A stretch of DNA of 53,705 nt from Tissierellia bacterium (lineage in GTDB: Bacteria > Bacillota > Clostridia > Tissierellales > Peptoniphilaceae). Of this stretch, positions 14,813-23,885 are shown one piece after another; the stretch's first letter is position 1, and each line of letters opens with the position of its first letter. The DNA lies in assembly GCA_030538075.1 (NCBI GenBank), contig JAUNUQ010000015.1:1-53705 (forward strand). The letters run 5' to 3'. The translations under genes and the position numbers were made by a program. The notes beneath the pieces were generated by a model. That model was not told where the DNA came from. It saw only the letters and a list, made by a program, of their open reading frames with translations, and ran no database searches.

Positions 14813-16837
14813 GTGAATCTAGTTATCGTATCTTGGACCGAGGAAACGGGTCAGCTATATCAGAATATCATCGCCGGGGTTTTTGAAAAGAGGATCAATC
14901 TCACTTATACAACTGTTTATGAGAATTATGACTATAGAAAAGCGGACCTGATCCTCGCTTCCACCTATGAGGTCTATGAAGCATTGGTGCGGGATTTGGC
15001 GATAGAAAAGGAGATTTTGATTGCGGAGTTGACGCTGCCTTTATCTGCCATTGAGACATTGGAGCGAGAACTAAAGATTGATCGGGCGATGGTTGCCAAT
15101 ACTTCGATCCAAATGGCCATCGATACGATTACGGATTTGGAGGAGGCAGGTTTTTCGTCCATTAAGCTATTCCCATATTATCCGGGTACTGAGATGAATC
15201 AGGAGTTATCCGTTGCCATTACACCAGACGAGGAGAGCATTATACCGGAGTATATTCATAAGACGATCAATATTGGACATAGAGTGCTCTCCTACAGGAC
15301 GATCTTTCAAATTGCGATCAAGTTGGACTTAGTTCGTTCACTGGAGTCTGCTTCGGCGAAGAACTATTTTAACACCATCTTTATTAAGATCAGCGAACTG
15401 AATGAATATCTCTCCAAAATCAGTTTGCTCGAGGGAGGCATGAGATTACTTAGCGATCGAGTGGAGCATAGTATCTTGTTAGCCAATCGTGAAGGGCAGA
15501 TCATATCAAGCCATCTTGCTGCTTCTATGGGAAATGCTACCCAGGAGATATCGGAGATGATCGGAGCGGCTTCTTGGAATGATCTCCAGAATAGCATGGT
15601 GCCAATACTCAAGCTCGATCTCAGATGGGGAGGGGTGGATTATTGCTATGATTTGTTTCCTGTGTTTCATCAGAAGACCAAAGTGGGTTATCTCATCTAT
15701 TTATTGCCAAAAGTCTTGGATGGAGATATCTCAAAAGAGCAGAAACGTCTCAAGAGCCTAGGGCATTATGCAAAGTACAGCTTTGCAGATATTCTCACGG
15801 ATAACAGAGCGATGTTGGAATTGATTGATCGCCTGCGATTGATGGCCTGCTCCAAGTCTTCGGTATTGCTGATCGGAGAGACGGGAACGGGTAAGGAGCT
15901 GATCGCTCAAGCGATCCACAATGCATCTGCGCGTAGGGAGAGACCATTCTTGGCGATTAACTGCGCTGCTATCACCCCGAGTTTGTTGGAGAGTGAACTA
16001 TTTGGGTACGAGGAAGGCGCCTTTTCCGGCGCCCGAAGGGGAGGAAAAATCGGTTTTTTCCAACTAGCCGATGAGGGGACTCTGTTTCTCGATGAAATTG
16101 GGGAGCTGGATATCACCTTGCAGACCCGCCTCTTGCGGGTTTTACAGGAGAAGTCCATCATCAAAGTAGGCGGAGAAACCGTCATTGATGTGGATGTTCG
16201 AATCATCTCCGCTACAAATAAAGACCTCTTTCAGCTGGTACAGGATGGGAGATTTCGAAAGGATCTCTACTATCGTTTAAATACATTAGAGGCAAGGGTG
16301 CCAAGTTTACGGGAGAGGCCTCAGGACATATCTCTTCTATTTCAGCACTTTCAAAAGAACCTACAGACTGAGTATTCCCTTTCAGAGGACGCGCAGAATA
16401 TTTTATTGGAGCACGATTGGGATGGAAATGTGCGGGAACTCGAGAATCTAGTGGAGCGTTTGGTGTATTACAATAAAGAAAATATCGAAAAAGAGGATCT
16501 ATTAGAAGCGATCTCCTACAAGAAAAAATTCTTGATCGAGCCAAAGGAAAATGAATCCCTACTCGAATTGATCTCAAATGATTCCATGCTCAGTTATGAG
16601 GTGGTATCAAATATCCTATATATTGTTTCAAACGCAAAGAAACAGAGTCAGAATATCGGGAGAAAGGGAATTTTAGAGGAGCTCTCGATGCTCGGAATTC
16701 ACTATACAGAAAATGAGATTCGTAGAGTATTGTCTTCCATGCGCATCCTCGGGTTGATTGACATTAAATCTGGTCGAGGGGGCACACGAATAACTGGAAA
16801 AGCTGAGGAACTAATCAATTCAATTGGTGGTATATAA
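14813..16837 (+). CDS. Sigma-54-dependent transcriptional activator with C-terminal winged helix
   Basis: This is a bacterial enhancer-binding protein of 674 residues. The AAA+ core spans roughly 325-560: Walker A GETGTGKE (355-362), sigma-54 contact loop GAFSGA (402-407, the Ser variant of GAFTGA), Walker B GTLFLDE (422-428) and the R-finger region FRKDLYYRLN. The N-terminal 210 residues are unassigned; about 215-300 looks like a PAS-type sensor (SILLANREGQIISSH). The usual Fis-type helix-turn-helix is absent: after the AAA+ lid comes a winged-helix-like segment near 600-674 (RKGILEELSMLGIHYTENEI...GGTRITGKAEEL). It starts at GTG 14813 with GGAG upstream. Its stop codon lies inside a large inverted repeat, and a sigma-54 promoter with D-peptide utilisation genes follows, which are its probable targets. 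Confidence 0.92.
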   Translation: MNLVIVSWTEETGQLYQNIIAGVFEKRINLTYTTVYENYDYRKADLILASTYEVYEALVRDLAIEKEILIAELTLPLSAIETLERELKIDRAMVANTSIQMAIDTITDLEEAGFSSIKLFPYYPGTEMNQELSVAITPDEESIIPEYIHKTINIGHRVLSYRTIFQIAIKLDLVRSLESASAKNYFNTIFIKISELNEYLSKISLLEGGMRLLSDRVEHSILLANREGQIISSHLAASMGNATQEISEMIGAASWNDLQNSMVPILKLDLRWGGVDYCYDLFPVFHQKTKVGYLIYLLPKVLDGDISKEQKRLKSLGHYAKYSFADILTDNRAMLELIDRLRLMACSKSSVLLIGETGTGKELIAQAIHNASARRERPFLAINCAAITPSLLESELFGYEEGAFSGARRGGKIGFFQLADEGTLFLDEIGELDITLQTRLLRVLQEKSIIKVGGETVIDVDVRIISATNKDLFQLVQDGRFRKDLYYRLNTLEARVPSLRERPQDISLLFQHFQKNLQTEYSLSEDAQNILLEHDWDGNVRELENLVERLVYYNKENIEKEDLLEAISYKKKFLIEPKENESLLELISNDSMLSYEVVSNILYIVSNAKKQSQNIGRKGILEELSMLGIHYTENEIRRVLSSMRILGLIDIKSGRGGTRITGKAEELINSIGGI

Positions 16838-16860
16838 AATATATACCACCAATTGAATTG
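16816..16860. promoter_or_regulatory. 21-bp perfect inverted repeat; probable activator binding sites (UAS)
   Basis: Bases 16816-16836 are the exact reverse complement of 16840-16860, separated by AAA. Each outer end is itself a dyad, CAATT-N-AATTG (16816-16826 and 16850-16860), with centres 34 bp apart, about three helical turns. The repeat spans the stop codon of the activator gene and ends about 53 bp before the -24 box of the sigma-54 promoter, a normal distance for an enhancer. No T run follows, which argues against a simple terminator. Confidence 0.7.
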
Positions 16861-16912
16861 GAAAAAGGATTCCGAATATATAGAGAAGAGGAGAATACTA
16901 TGACACTCTAAT

Positions 16913-16928
16913 TGGCTAGCTTCTTGCA
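16913..16928 (+). promoter_or_regulatory. Sigma-54 (-24/-12) promoter of the D-peptide operon
   Basis: TGGCTA-GCTTC-TTGCA has the invariant GG and GC exactly 10 bases apart and a perfect TTGCA -12 element. Transcription would start near 16940, just before the AGGAGG at the first gene. A sigma-54 activator gene lies immediately upstream, and rpoN is encoded at 33102. Confidence 0.8.
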
Positions 16929-16956
16929 GTGATATTATTTATGAGGAGGTGAGGGA

Positions 16957-17946
16957 ATGGTCAAGGAACATGTCCGAAAATATCTCTGTGAAAATCGACT
17001 CGAGCTGGGTTCCTTTCCAACTCCAATACAGCTGTTAAACTTGTCAAAGGAAGTTGGCGGCGATTATGGGATCTATATAAAAAGAGATGATCTAACGGGT
17101 ATTGGTCTAGGTGGAAATAAGATCCGCTTTTTGGAATATCTATTGTATGAAGCTAAAAAAAAGGGTAGTGATATTGTAATTGCGTCAGGTCCGAATCAAT
17201 CCAATCTGTGCATGCTCACAGCGGCATGCTGCAATCGCATGGGCATGGACTGCCAGGTAGTCGTAAATAGTGAACGGCCGAATATCCAGACTGGTAACGA
17301 ATTACTCAATAAATTGATGGATGTCCCGCGGGAGTATTTGGGGCCAGTCTCAGAAGAGGAGAGGGCAGCTTTTGTAGATGATTTAGCTGCTTCATTGAAA
17401 CATGCGGGCAGGAGACCTTATATCATTCGAAACGGCGCTTCGTCAGGATTGGGCGCGATGGGCTATGTCAATGCGGCCTATGAGATCTATGAACAGAACA
17501 AAGCCCTTGATTATGGGATTCAGCATATTTTTGCACCAGGAGCCAACGGAGGGGTTGCTGCAGGGCTAATCCTGGGAAATTATTTACTAGGCTGTCCCTT
17601 TACTATCCACGTCATCAGCGTAGAATACGATCTGGAAAAGATGAACGATTGCATCCAAGGAGTGATTCTTGAATCCCAGGAGTTACTAGGCATAGAACCG
17701 AAAGAGATCTACGACGGCGTTGTGATGTATGAGGAATTTCGGGGGAGTGGATGGGGAGAAGACACGGTAGAGAGTCGAGCAGAGGTGAGTTCATTTGCTA
17801 AGCGAGAGGGAATCTTTATCGAGAACATCTATACGAGCAAAACCGTAGTTGGCATGGAGGCTGTGATTCGAAGGGGAGAACTGCGGGGGAATGCGATCTA
17901 TATTCATACCGGGGGACTAGGAGCCCTATTCAGTCAATATGAATAG
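16957..17946 (+). CDS. D-cysteine desulfhydrase / ACC deaminase family PLP enzyme
   Basis: This is a fold-type II pyridoxal-phosphate enzyme of 329 residues. Family members convert D-cysteine to pyruvate, H2S and ammonia, or deaminate 1-aminocyclopropane-1-carboxylate and other D-amino acids. The PLP lysine is Lys55 in GIGLGGNKIRFLEYL, followed by the substrate loop SGPNQSN and the C-terminal HTGGLGALF. The start has GAGGAGGTGAGG upstream. It is the first gene after the sigma-54 promoter, followed by a peptide ABC importer and a D-aminopeptidase, which favours a role in breaking down a D-amino acid released from peptides. Sequence alone does not separate D-cysteine desulfhydrase from D-serine or other deaminase activity. 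Confidence 0.88.
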   Translation: MVKEHVRKYLCENRLELGSFPTPIQLLNLSKEVGGDYGIYIKRDDLTGIGLGGNKIRFLEYLLYEAKKKGSDIVIASGPNQSNLCMLTAACCNRMGMDCQVVVNSERPNIQTGNELLNKLMDVPREYLGPVSEEERAAFVDDLAASLKHAGRRPYIIRNGASSGLGAMGYVNAAYEIYEQNKALDYGIQHIFAPGANGGVAAGLILGNYLLGCPFTIHVISVEYDLEKMNDCIQGVILESQELLGIEPKEIYDGVVMYEEFRGSGWGEDTVESRAEVSSFAKREGIFIENIYTSKTVVGMEAVIRRGELRGNAIYIHTGGLGALFSQYE

Positions 17947-18169
17947 GAGGGCTTAGTTGATTGGTGATAAAATTACGACACTATAGTATAATGATGTGTG
18001 GGAAAAGCGTGGCAAAGGATGCAAGCACTTCGCCAATGAGCAGTCAAGCTCCTATATAGAGTTGGGAAGGTCAGTATTTTCTATAGGTGAACCTTCATCA
18101 GCGATATCGTTTCTATACGGGTATTCTTTGGAAAATCCAATACCAAGATAAATAATTAGGAGGGGGAAA

Positions 18170-19834
18170 ATGAATAAGAGAAGGATTGCACTACTGTTGG
18201 TTGCCTTTATGGTCATTTTGGCGATCAGTGGATGTAATGCAGACACTAGTGGCGTGAAAGAGGAAGAGACAGCCACAACGGAGGCAGCTGAGAAAACGGA
18301 AGCTACTACGGAAGAGAAGATACAAGAGGATGGAGAAGGCGAAGCTGCTCCAGATGGGAAGATGATCGTAATCGCCGTTTCTTCGGACACATTGAGTTTT
18401 GATCCTCATATTCAAAATGAAGAGATCACAGATGAAATCAACCTTCACATTTTTGAGACGCTATTCGACAATGACGAGAATTTAAATGTCGTACCGGGAC
18501 TCTGTGAGAGTTATGAGCAAAAGGATGATTTGACTTGGGTATTCCACCTACGCCAAGGGGTGAAGTTCTCAAACGGAAGCGACTTTAATGCAGATGATGC
18601 AATCTTCTCCCTTGAAAGAGCGATCAGTTGGGAAAAGTCAAACTACAAGGGCGATACTTCGAGTATTGAGAGTTTGGCAAAGGTCGATGACCACACGATA
18701 GAAGTCACAACAAAATTCCCCTATTCTCTATTGGTGAGCAACTTGAAAACCGTGATGATGATGGATAAGGAGACGACAGAGGGAATGTCAGAGGCGGATA
18801 TCGCCTTTAATCCCGTGGGAACTGGTAGATATACTCTAGTGGAGCATGTGAAAGAAGATCATGTGGACTTGGTCCTCAACGAAGGGTACTGGGGAGAAAA
18901 ACCTACGATTACGCAGGTCAGGTTCCGACCCATTAGCAACGATGCAACGAGAACGGCCGCTCTTTTGAGTGGAGAAGTAGATCTGGCTGCGGATATTCCG
19001 TCCAGAGATGTGGCACAACTCAAAACAAACGACAAGCTGGACATCGTAGAGGCTCCAAGCCTCCGCATAATTTACTTAAACCTAGGTGGATGGAATGAAA
19101 AATCTCCTAGTCACGAACAACCGAATCCTCTGTTGGATCTCCGCGTAAGACAGGCGATCTATCATGCCATTGATGAGGAGACCATCATTAAAAACGTGAT
19201 GAATGGCGATGCATATGCCGCCGCCTCGTATATTCCGGACTATTTCAACGGTGCGAATACGAGTATTACGAGACTGGAATACAGCCCAGAGAAAGCCATT
19301 GAACTGCTCACAGAGGCAGGTTATCCAGATGGTTTCACCATCACCCTTGACTCGCCCAATGACCGCTATATCAATGATGCGGATATCGCTCAGGCAGTGG
19401 CAGGATATTTGGAAAAAGTCGGTATCACAGTGGAACTGAACCTGATGCCGAAGGCGCTTTTCTTCGACTACACGGAAGCTGCAAAATTCAACACCTCCTT
19501 CTGCTTGACCGGTTGGGCAGATTTCACGGGAGAAGGGGCGATTATGATGAAGAGTCTGCTCTATTCCACTGGCGTAAAGGACGGCTATGGAACGGGTAAC
19601 CGTGGACACTTCACAAATGCCGCTTTTGATGAATTGGTCGATAAGGCTCTGGTGACCTTCGATAGAGATGAGCGAGGGGAATATGTGGCTGAGGCAGCAC
19701 AGATCGCAGCAGATGAGGTCGCGTTTATTCCGCTACACTTCCAGAAGGATATCTATGGTAAAAACAAGAATGTCGAATTCACGCCGATGCCAAATAAACA
19801 TATGTATGCATGGAGAATTGAACTCCTAGACTAA
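18170..19834 (+). CDS. Peptide ABC transporter substrate-binding lipoprotein
   Basis: This is an extracellular solute-binding protein of family 5 (DppA/OppA type), 554 residues. The N-terminus is a lipoprotein signal (MNKRRIALLLVAFMVILAIS) with lipobox AISGC and lipidated Cys22, then a 40-residue Glu/Thr/Ala-rich tether. The family signature is present near residues 90-150 (NEEITDEINLHIFETLF...TWVFHLRQGVKFSNG). A strong GGAGGGGG lies before the ATG. It is separated from the permease genes by a hairpin at 19853-19881, which would let this gene be expressed more strongly than the rest. The 223 bases upstream of it may contain an additional promoter. With the downstream D-aminopeptidase, D-residue peptides are a plausible ligand. 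Confidence 0.92.
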   Translation: MNKRRIALLLVAFMVILAISGCNADTSGVKEEETATTEAAEKTEATTEEKIQEDGEGEAAPDGKMIVIAVSSDTLSFDPHIQNEEITDEINLHIFETLFDNDENLNVVPGLCESYEQKDDLTWVFHLRQGVKFSNGSDFNADDAIFSLERAISWEKSNYKGDTSSIESLAKVDDHTIEVTTKFPYSLLVSNLKTVMMMDKETTEGMSEADIAFNPVGTGRYTLVEHVKEDHVDLVLNEGYWGEKPTITQVRFRPISNDATRTAALLSGEVDLAADIPSRDVAQLKTNDKLDIVEAPSLRIIYLNLGGWNEKSPSHEQPNPLLDLRVRQAIYHAIDEETIIKNVMNGDAYAAASYIPDYFNGANTSITRLEYSPEKAIELLTEAGYPDGFTITLDSPNDRYINDADIAQAVAGYLEKVGITVELNLMPKALFFDYTEAAKFNTSFCLTGWADFTGEGAIMMKSLLYSTGVKDGYGTGNRGHFTNAAFDELVDKALVTFDRDERGEYVAEAAQIAADEVAFIPLHFQKDIYGKNKNVEFTPMPNKHMYAWRIELLD

Positions 19835-19852
19835 GAAATTGATGGAATTGCG

Positions 19853-19881
19853 AAGGGTACTCGTGGGTTTTGAGTACCCTT
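19853..19881 (+). terminator. Intercistronic hairpin between binding protein and permease
   Basis: AAGGGTACTC (19853-19862) pairs perfectly over 10 bp with GAGTACCCTT (19872-19881), with a 9-base loop. No T run follows, so it is better read as an RNA-stabilising or partially attenuating hairpin than as a full terminator. Confidence 0.6.
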
Positions 19882-19944
19882 ACGCGATTCAGAAAAAATG
19901 TGGAAACTACCACTGCCATTTGTTGGAGTAGAAAGAGGTTCATT

Positions 19945-20910
19945 ATGATAAAATATACGATCAAACGTATATTACAGATGATATTTGTCATCTTAGTGGT
20001 TTCAATCGTCGTCTTTGTCCTTAGCAGTTTTACAGGGGATCCCGTCTTTATGATATTGCCACCAGATGCTCCCCAATCTGAAGTGGAGGCAGTTCGTATC
20101 CGTTTGGGTCTAGATCAGCCGATTTATGAACAGTACCGCAGATTTGTAGTGAATATGCTGAAAGGAGATTTTGGGATTTCCTATGTATTCAATCGTCCTG
20201 CCCTTGATCTGATCCTAGAAAGAGCCCCAGCAACCCTGGAGATGGTCTTCATCTCTGTATTGATGACGATCGTGTTCGCCATCCCACTGGGCATCTATGC
20301 AGGTGCAAATCCCAATACAAAATTGAGTAAAGCAATCATGACCGGTTCCCTGGTGGGGATATCCCTGCCTTCTTTTTGGGTTGGCATGATGTTGATATAT
20401 ATTTTTGCCGTCAAATTGGGTTGGTTCCCCGCCACTTCAAGGGGGGAGACGATCAAGGTATTCGGTGTCGCTTGGAGTCTCTTTACACTAGATGGACTTC
20501 GTCATCTGATCTTGCCGTCTTTCACTTTAGCCCTAGGTCAATTGGCAATGCTCCTTCGTCTAACTAGAGCGAGTATTCAGGAGAACATGAAACAGGATTA
20601 TGTGAAATATGCTAGAGCAAAGGGAGTCACAGTGCGGGATGTGCTCTTTGGTCATGCCTTTAAGAATGCTCTGATCCCCATCGTCACCGTATTTGGAATC
20701 AATATCGGCGAGCTGATCGCCTTCACGACGATAACGGAGACGATTTTCTCCTGGCCTGGGATGGGTAAGCTGCTTCTCGACTCGATCAACCTATCGGATC
20801 GGCCAGTCATCGTCGTCTATCTAATGGTGGTTTCGGTCATGTTTGTGGTCATCAATTTCCTAGTGGATATGATCTATTTGCTGATCGACCCTAGAATAGA
20901 ACTGAGGTGA
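19945..20910 (+). CDS. Dipeptide/oligopeptide ABC transporter permease (DppB-like)
   Basis: This is an inner-membrane permease of 321 residues with six predicted segments; the first is IKRILQMIFVILVVSIVVFVL. The EAA loop that docks the ATPase is visible as DYVKYARAKGVTVRDVLFGHAFKNA near residue 225. Conserved family features include RLGLDQPIYEQYRRFV after the first segment and FSWPGMGKLLLDSI near the end. The ATG at 19945 has AGAGG upstream; the frame is open to 19870 but has no better start. It is followed after 4 bases by the second permease gene, so the two are coupled. It forms the membrane channel with its neighbour. Confidence 0.92.
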   Translation: MIKYTIKRILQMIFVILVVSIVVFVLSSFTGDPVFMILPPDAPQSEVEAVRIRLGLDQPIYEQYRRFVVNMLKGDFGISYVFNRPALDLILERAPATLEMVFISVLMTIVFAIPLGIYAGANPNTKLSKAIMTGSLVGISLPSFWVGMMLIYIFAVKLGWFPATSRGETIKVFGVAWSLFTLDGLRHLILPSFTLALGQLAMLLRLTRASIQENMKQDYVKYARAKGVTVRDVLFGHAFKNALIPIVTVFGINIGELIAFTTITETIFSWPGMGKLLLDSINLSDRPVIVVYLMVVSVMFVVINFLVDMIYLLIDPRIELR

Positions 20911-20914
20911 GAAT

Positions 20915-21853
20915 ATGAAAAAACCAATACTATCGACACCTGGGGAAGGCGAAGTGCAGGTTGTAGAAAGGCAATCTGGTTGGAAGTCTTTCTTGAAATC
21001 AGAATTTATCCACAATTATCGCCATAGTGTATCGGCGATCTTTGGATCTATTATCGTTTTAGTTGTATTGTTTTTGGCGGTCTTTGGCCCTATGCTCGTC
21101 ACGCAAAATCCCTATGATTTGAAGGACATCAATCTGTCTGACGCATTTTTGCCTCCGATCTGGCAGGAAGGAGGAGATTCTCGATTCCCTTTGGGTACCG
21201 ATGGACAGGGTAGGGACATGATCAGTGTCATCCTCTATGGAAGTCGTACTTCACTATTTATTGGAGTGGCTGTCGTCGTCATCACCTGCGTGGTGGGGAC
21301 AGCTCTAGGGGTTCTATCTGGATACCATGGCGGAAGAGTCGATTCCTTTATCATGCGTTTGGCAGACATCCAGCTGTCCTTTCCTTCCATGCTGATCGCC
21401 CTGTTTATTATGGCGATATTCGGTCGTGGGATCGGAAAGCTCATCGTCACCTTGTCCATCGTGGGTTGGGTCATCTTCGCTCGAACTGTTCGGGGAGAGA
21501 CCCTGTCCATCAAAAATAAGGAGTATATCGAAGCGGCTAGGGTGATGGGTTATTCGAATGGCAAGATCATTCAAAGGCATATCCTACCCAATGTCATCAC
21601 CTCGATCATCGTCATCTTCACAATCCGCATCGGCAATGTCATCTTAACGGAAGCAACTCTCAGTTTTCTAGGAGTGGGCGTACCCGTTACTCAGCCCTCT
21701 CTGGGGTTATTGGTCAAAAATGGATTTGACGTGCTTTTCAGCGGTCTGTGGTGGGTGTCTGTGCTACCTGGACTCTATATTATGATCATTGTCTTTGGGA
21801 TCAACCTCCTGGGGGATTTCCTAAAGGATGAGCTGAACCCAAAACTCAAGTAA
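20915..21853 (+). CDS. Dipeptide/oligopeptide ABC transporter permease (DppC-like)
   Basis: This is the second channel subunit of the importer, 312 residues. It has the N-terminal OppC-type cytoplasmic leader and first membrane segment (SAIFGSIIVLVVLFLAVFGPM), then PLGTDGQGRDMISVILYGSRTSL, a strong DppC/OppC signature. The EAA loop is EYIEAARVMGYSNGKIIQRHILPN. Six membrane segments are expected. It sits between the DppB-like permease and two ATPase genes with gaps of 4 and 12 bases, and AAAGGAGTGG precedes the next ORF. All parts of a complete importer are therefore present in one operon. Confidence 0.92.
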   Translation: MKKPILSTPGEGEVQVVERQSGWKSFLKSEFIHNYRHSVSAIFGSIIVLVVLFLAVFGPMLVTQNPYDLKDINLSDAFLPPIWQEGGDSRFPLGTDGQGRDMISVILYGSRTSLFIGVAVVVITCVVGTALGVLSGYHGGRVDSFIMRLADIQLSFPSMLIALFIMAIFGRGIGKLIVTLSIVGWVIFARTVRGETLSIKNKEYIEAARVMGYSNGKIIQRHILPNVITSIIVIFTIRIGNVILTEATLSFLGVGVPVTQPSLGLLVKNGFDVLFSGLWWVSVLPGLYIMIIVFGINLLGDFLKDELNPKLK

Positions 21854-21865
21854 AGGAGTGGAAAC

Positions 21866-22849
21866 ATGAGTGAAATACTGTTATCGATACAAAACCTACG
21901 CACCTATTTCCACACCTTTAAAGGGGTCGTCAAAGCCGTGGACGGCATCGACTTTGACCTACATCGAAACGAGATTTTAGGAATCGTGGGAGAATCAGGA
22001 AGTGGAAAGACCGTGGCAAATCTCTCGGTTATGAAGTTGATCGATGAACCGGGGATCGTCGAAGCTGACGGTATTTATCTTGATGGCGTTGATATTTCAA
22101 AAAAATCAGAAAGAGAAATGTCAAAGATCCGCGGTAAGGACATCTCCATGATCTTTCAAGACCCAATGACCTCCTTAAACCCCCTATACACCATTCAAAA
22201 ACAGATGGAAGAAGTGCTCATTCTCCATACCAAGCTGAATAAGGAGGAGCGCAGGCAAAAGTGTATTGAACTGCTCAGACAAGTGGGTATTCCCAATCCA
22301 GAAAACCGGCTCAAGGACTATCCCCACCAATTCAGCGGCGGAATGCGCCAGCGGGTGATCATCGCCATTGCCCTCGCCACCAATTCGAAAATTATCATAG
22401 CAGATGAGCCTACGACGGCACTGGATGTAACAGTGCAGTATCAAGTATTGGAGCTGCTGAAGGATCTGGTACGGGAGCAAAATGCTTCGATGATCTTTAT
22501 CACCCACGATTTGGCTGTTGTCTCCCAGATCACAGACCGCATCATCGTCATGTACTGTGGTAAAATTATTGAAGAGGGTGCGACGGTTGAGGTGATCCAC
22601 CATCCAAAGCATCCCTATACCGAGGGATTGCTCAGCTCGATTCCCAGACTCAGAGAAGACAAACCCCGTTTGGACCAGATTCCCGGCATGGTTCCCAATA
22701 TGTTCGAGATGCCAAAGGGATGTAGTTTTTCTCCGCGCTGCAAATACTGTCAAGAGCTCTGTCAAAAAGAGGAGCCGGTTAAGATAGAGCATTCAGCAGG
22801 ACATTTCGTAGCATGCCATTATCCCTTAGGAGGTGTTGGAATTGAGTAG
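21866..22849 (+). CDS. Peptide ABC transporter ATPase (DppD-like)
   Basis: This is an ATP-hydrolysing subunit of 327 residues. Walker A is GESGSGKT, the ABC signature is FSGGMRQR, Walker B is [13 protein letters not shown] and the H-loop is FITHDLAVV. The C-terminal oligopeptide-transporter extension carries four cysteines in [15 protein letters not shown], the region that binds a [4Fe-4S] cluster in some DppD proteins. It follows the permease genes by 12 bases and overlaps the next ATPase gene, so both nucleotide-binding subunits are made in step. It is cytoplasmic, peripheral to the membrane. Confidence 0.93.
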   Translation: MSEILLSIQNLRTYFHTFKGVVKAVDGIDFDLHRNEILGIVGESGSGKTVANLSVMKLIDEPGIVEADGIYLDGVDISKKSEREMSKIRGKDISMIFQDPMTSLNPLYTIQKQMEEVLILHTKLNKEERRQKCIELLRQVGIPNPENRLKDYPHQFSGGMRQRVIIAIALATNSKIIIADEPTTALDVTVQYQVLELLKDLVREQNASMIFITHDLAVVSQITDRIIVMYCGKIIEEGATVEVIHHPKHPYTEGLLSSIPRLREDKPRLDQIPGMVPNMFEMPKGCSFSPRCKYCQELCQKEEPVKIEHSAGHFVACHYPLGGVGIE

Positions 22850-23876
22850 AGTATTAGAGGTGAAGAATCTACAGCAGAACTTTGCTCTCCAAAAGGGGAT
22901 ACTTGATAAGATACGGTTTCAAGATGGTAAAATCCAGTTCGCTTCTGAGATGGTGCATGCGGTGAATGATTTGAGTTTCTCCATAGAAAAAGGCGAGGTA
23001 TTTAGTCTAGTCGGAGAGAGTGGCTGCGGAAAATCCACTACGGCAAAGACCATACTCAAGATCCATGAGCCAAAAGGTGGGAAGATATTCTATAAGGATA
23101 CTGATATTACAGATTACTCCCCAAAAGAGATGATCCCCATTCGAAGAGAGATGCAAATGATCTTTCAGGATCCCTATTCTTCTCTTAATCCCAGACAAAC
23201 CGTACATGCTATGTTAATAGAGCCAATGCTCTTTCATGGGATTACGAAAAATAGAGAAGAGGCGGATAGGCTGGTCGGCGATTTGTTGGAGAAAGTCGGC
23301 CTTCGAAGGGAACAAGCAAACCGGTATCCCCATCAGTTCAGTGGCGGACAGAGACAGCGGATCGGCATAGCCAGAGCGCTTTGTGTCAATCCCGAGTTGA
23401 TCATCGCAGATGAACCCGTTTCTGCTCTGGATGTGTCCATCCAAGCGCAGATTCTCAACCTCCTATTGGACTTGAAAGATGAGTATGGGTTGTCATTACT
23501 CGTCATTGCACATAATCTCTCCGTCGTTAAACATATTAGTGATCGACTGGGGATCATGTACTTGGGAAAGATTGTCGAACAGGGGACCAAGGAGCAGATT
23601 TTCAAGAACCCTCTACATCCCTATACCAGAGTACTCTTCTCAGCGGTACCGACGATCAATGAGGAGCCGATCATTGAATTTGATGATCTCATTGGAGAGA
23701 TCCCAAGTGTTATACACCTACCCACAGGTTGTCATTTTCATGCTCGTTGTAAATATGCAGAGGATATTTGTAAGAGAGAGTATCCGAACAGCTTTGAGGT
23801 GGAGGAAGGACATAAGGTCAGCTGCCATGTCGTAGAGAATAGATTTCGAAAAGATAAAGACCATAGAGTGGAGTAG
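22842..23876 (+). CDS. Peptide ABC transporter ATPase (DppF-like)
   Basis: This is the second ATPase of the importer, about 344 residues. Walker A is GESGCGKST, the signature is FSGGQRQR, Walker B is ELIIADEPVSALD and the H-loop is VIAHNLSVV. The C-terminal extension contains GCHFHARCKYAEDIC. I chose TTG 22842 as the start because AGGAGG at 22828-22833 is 8 bases upstream; an in-frame GTG at 22833 would sit on top of that site. It overlaps the previous gene by 8 bases. The D-aminopeptidase gene follows 9 bases after the stop codon. Confidence 0.9.
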   Translation: MSRVLEVKNLQQNFALQKGILDKIRFQDGKIQFASEMVHAVNDLSFSIEKGEVFSLVGESGCGKSTTAKTILKIHEPKGGKIFYKDTDITDYSPKEMIPIRREMQMIFQDPYSSLNPRQTVHAMLIEPMLFHGITKNREEADRLVGDLLEKVGLRREQANRYPHQFSGGQRQRIGIARALCVNPELIIADEPVSALDVSIQAQILNLLLDLKDEYGLSLLVIAHNLSVVKHISDRLGIMYLGKIVEQGTKEQIFKNPLHPYTRVLFSAVPTINEEPIIEFDDLIGEIPSVIHLPTGCHFHARCKYAEDICKREYPNSFEVEEGHKVSCHVVENRFRKDKDHRVE

Positions 23877-23885
23877 AGAATTGAG

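Noticed and set aside
18010-18023. Sigma-54 site TGGCAAAGGATGC before the binding-protein gene
   Set aside because: GG and GC are 8 rather than 10 bases apart, which sigma-54 does not tolerate.
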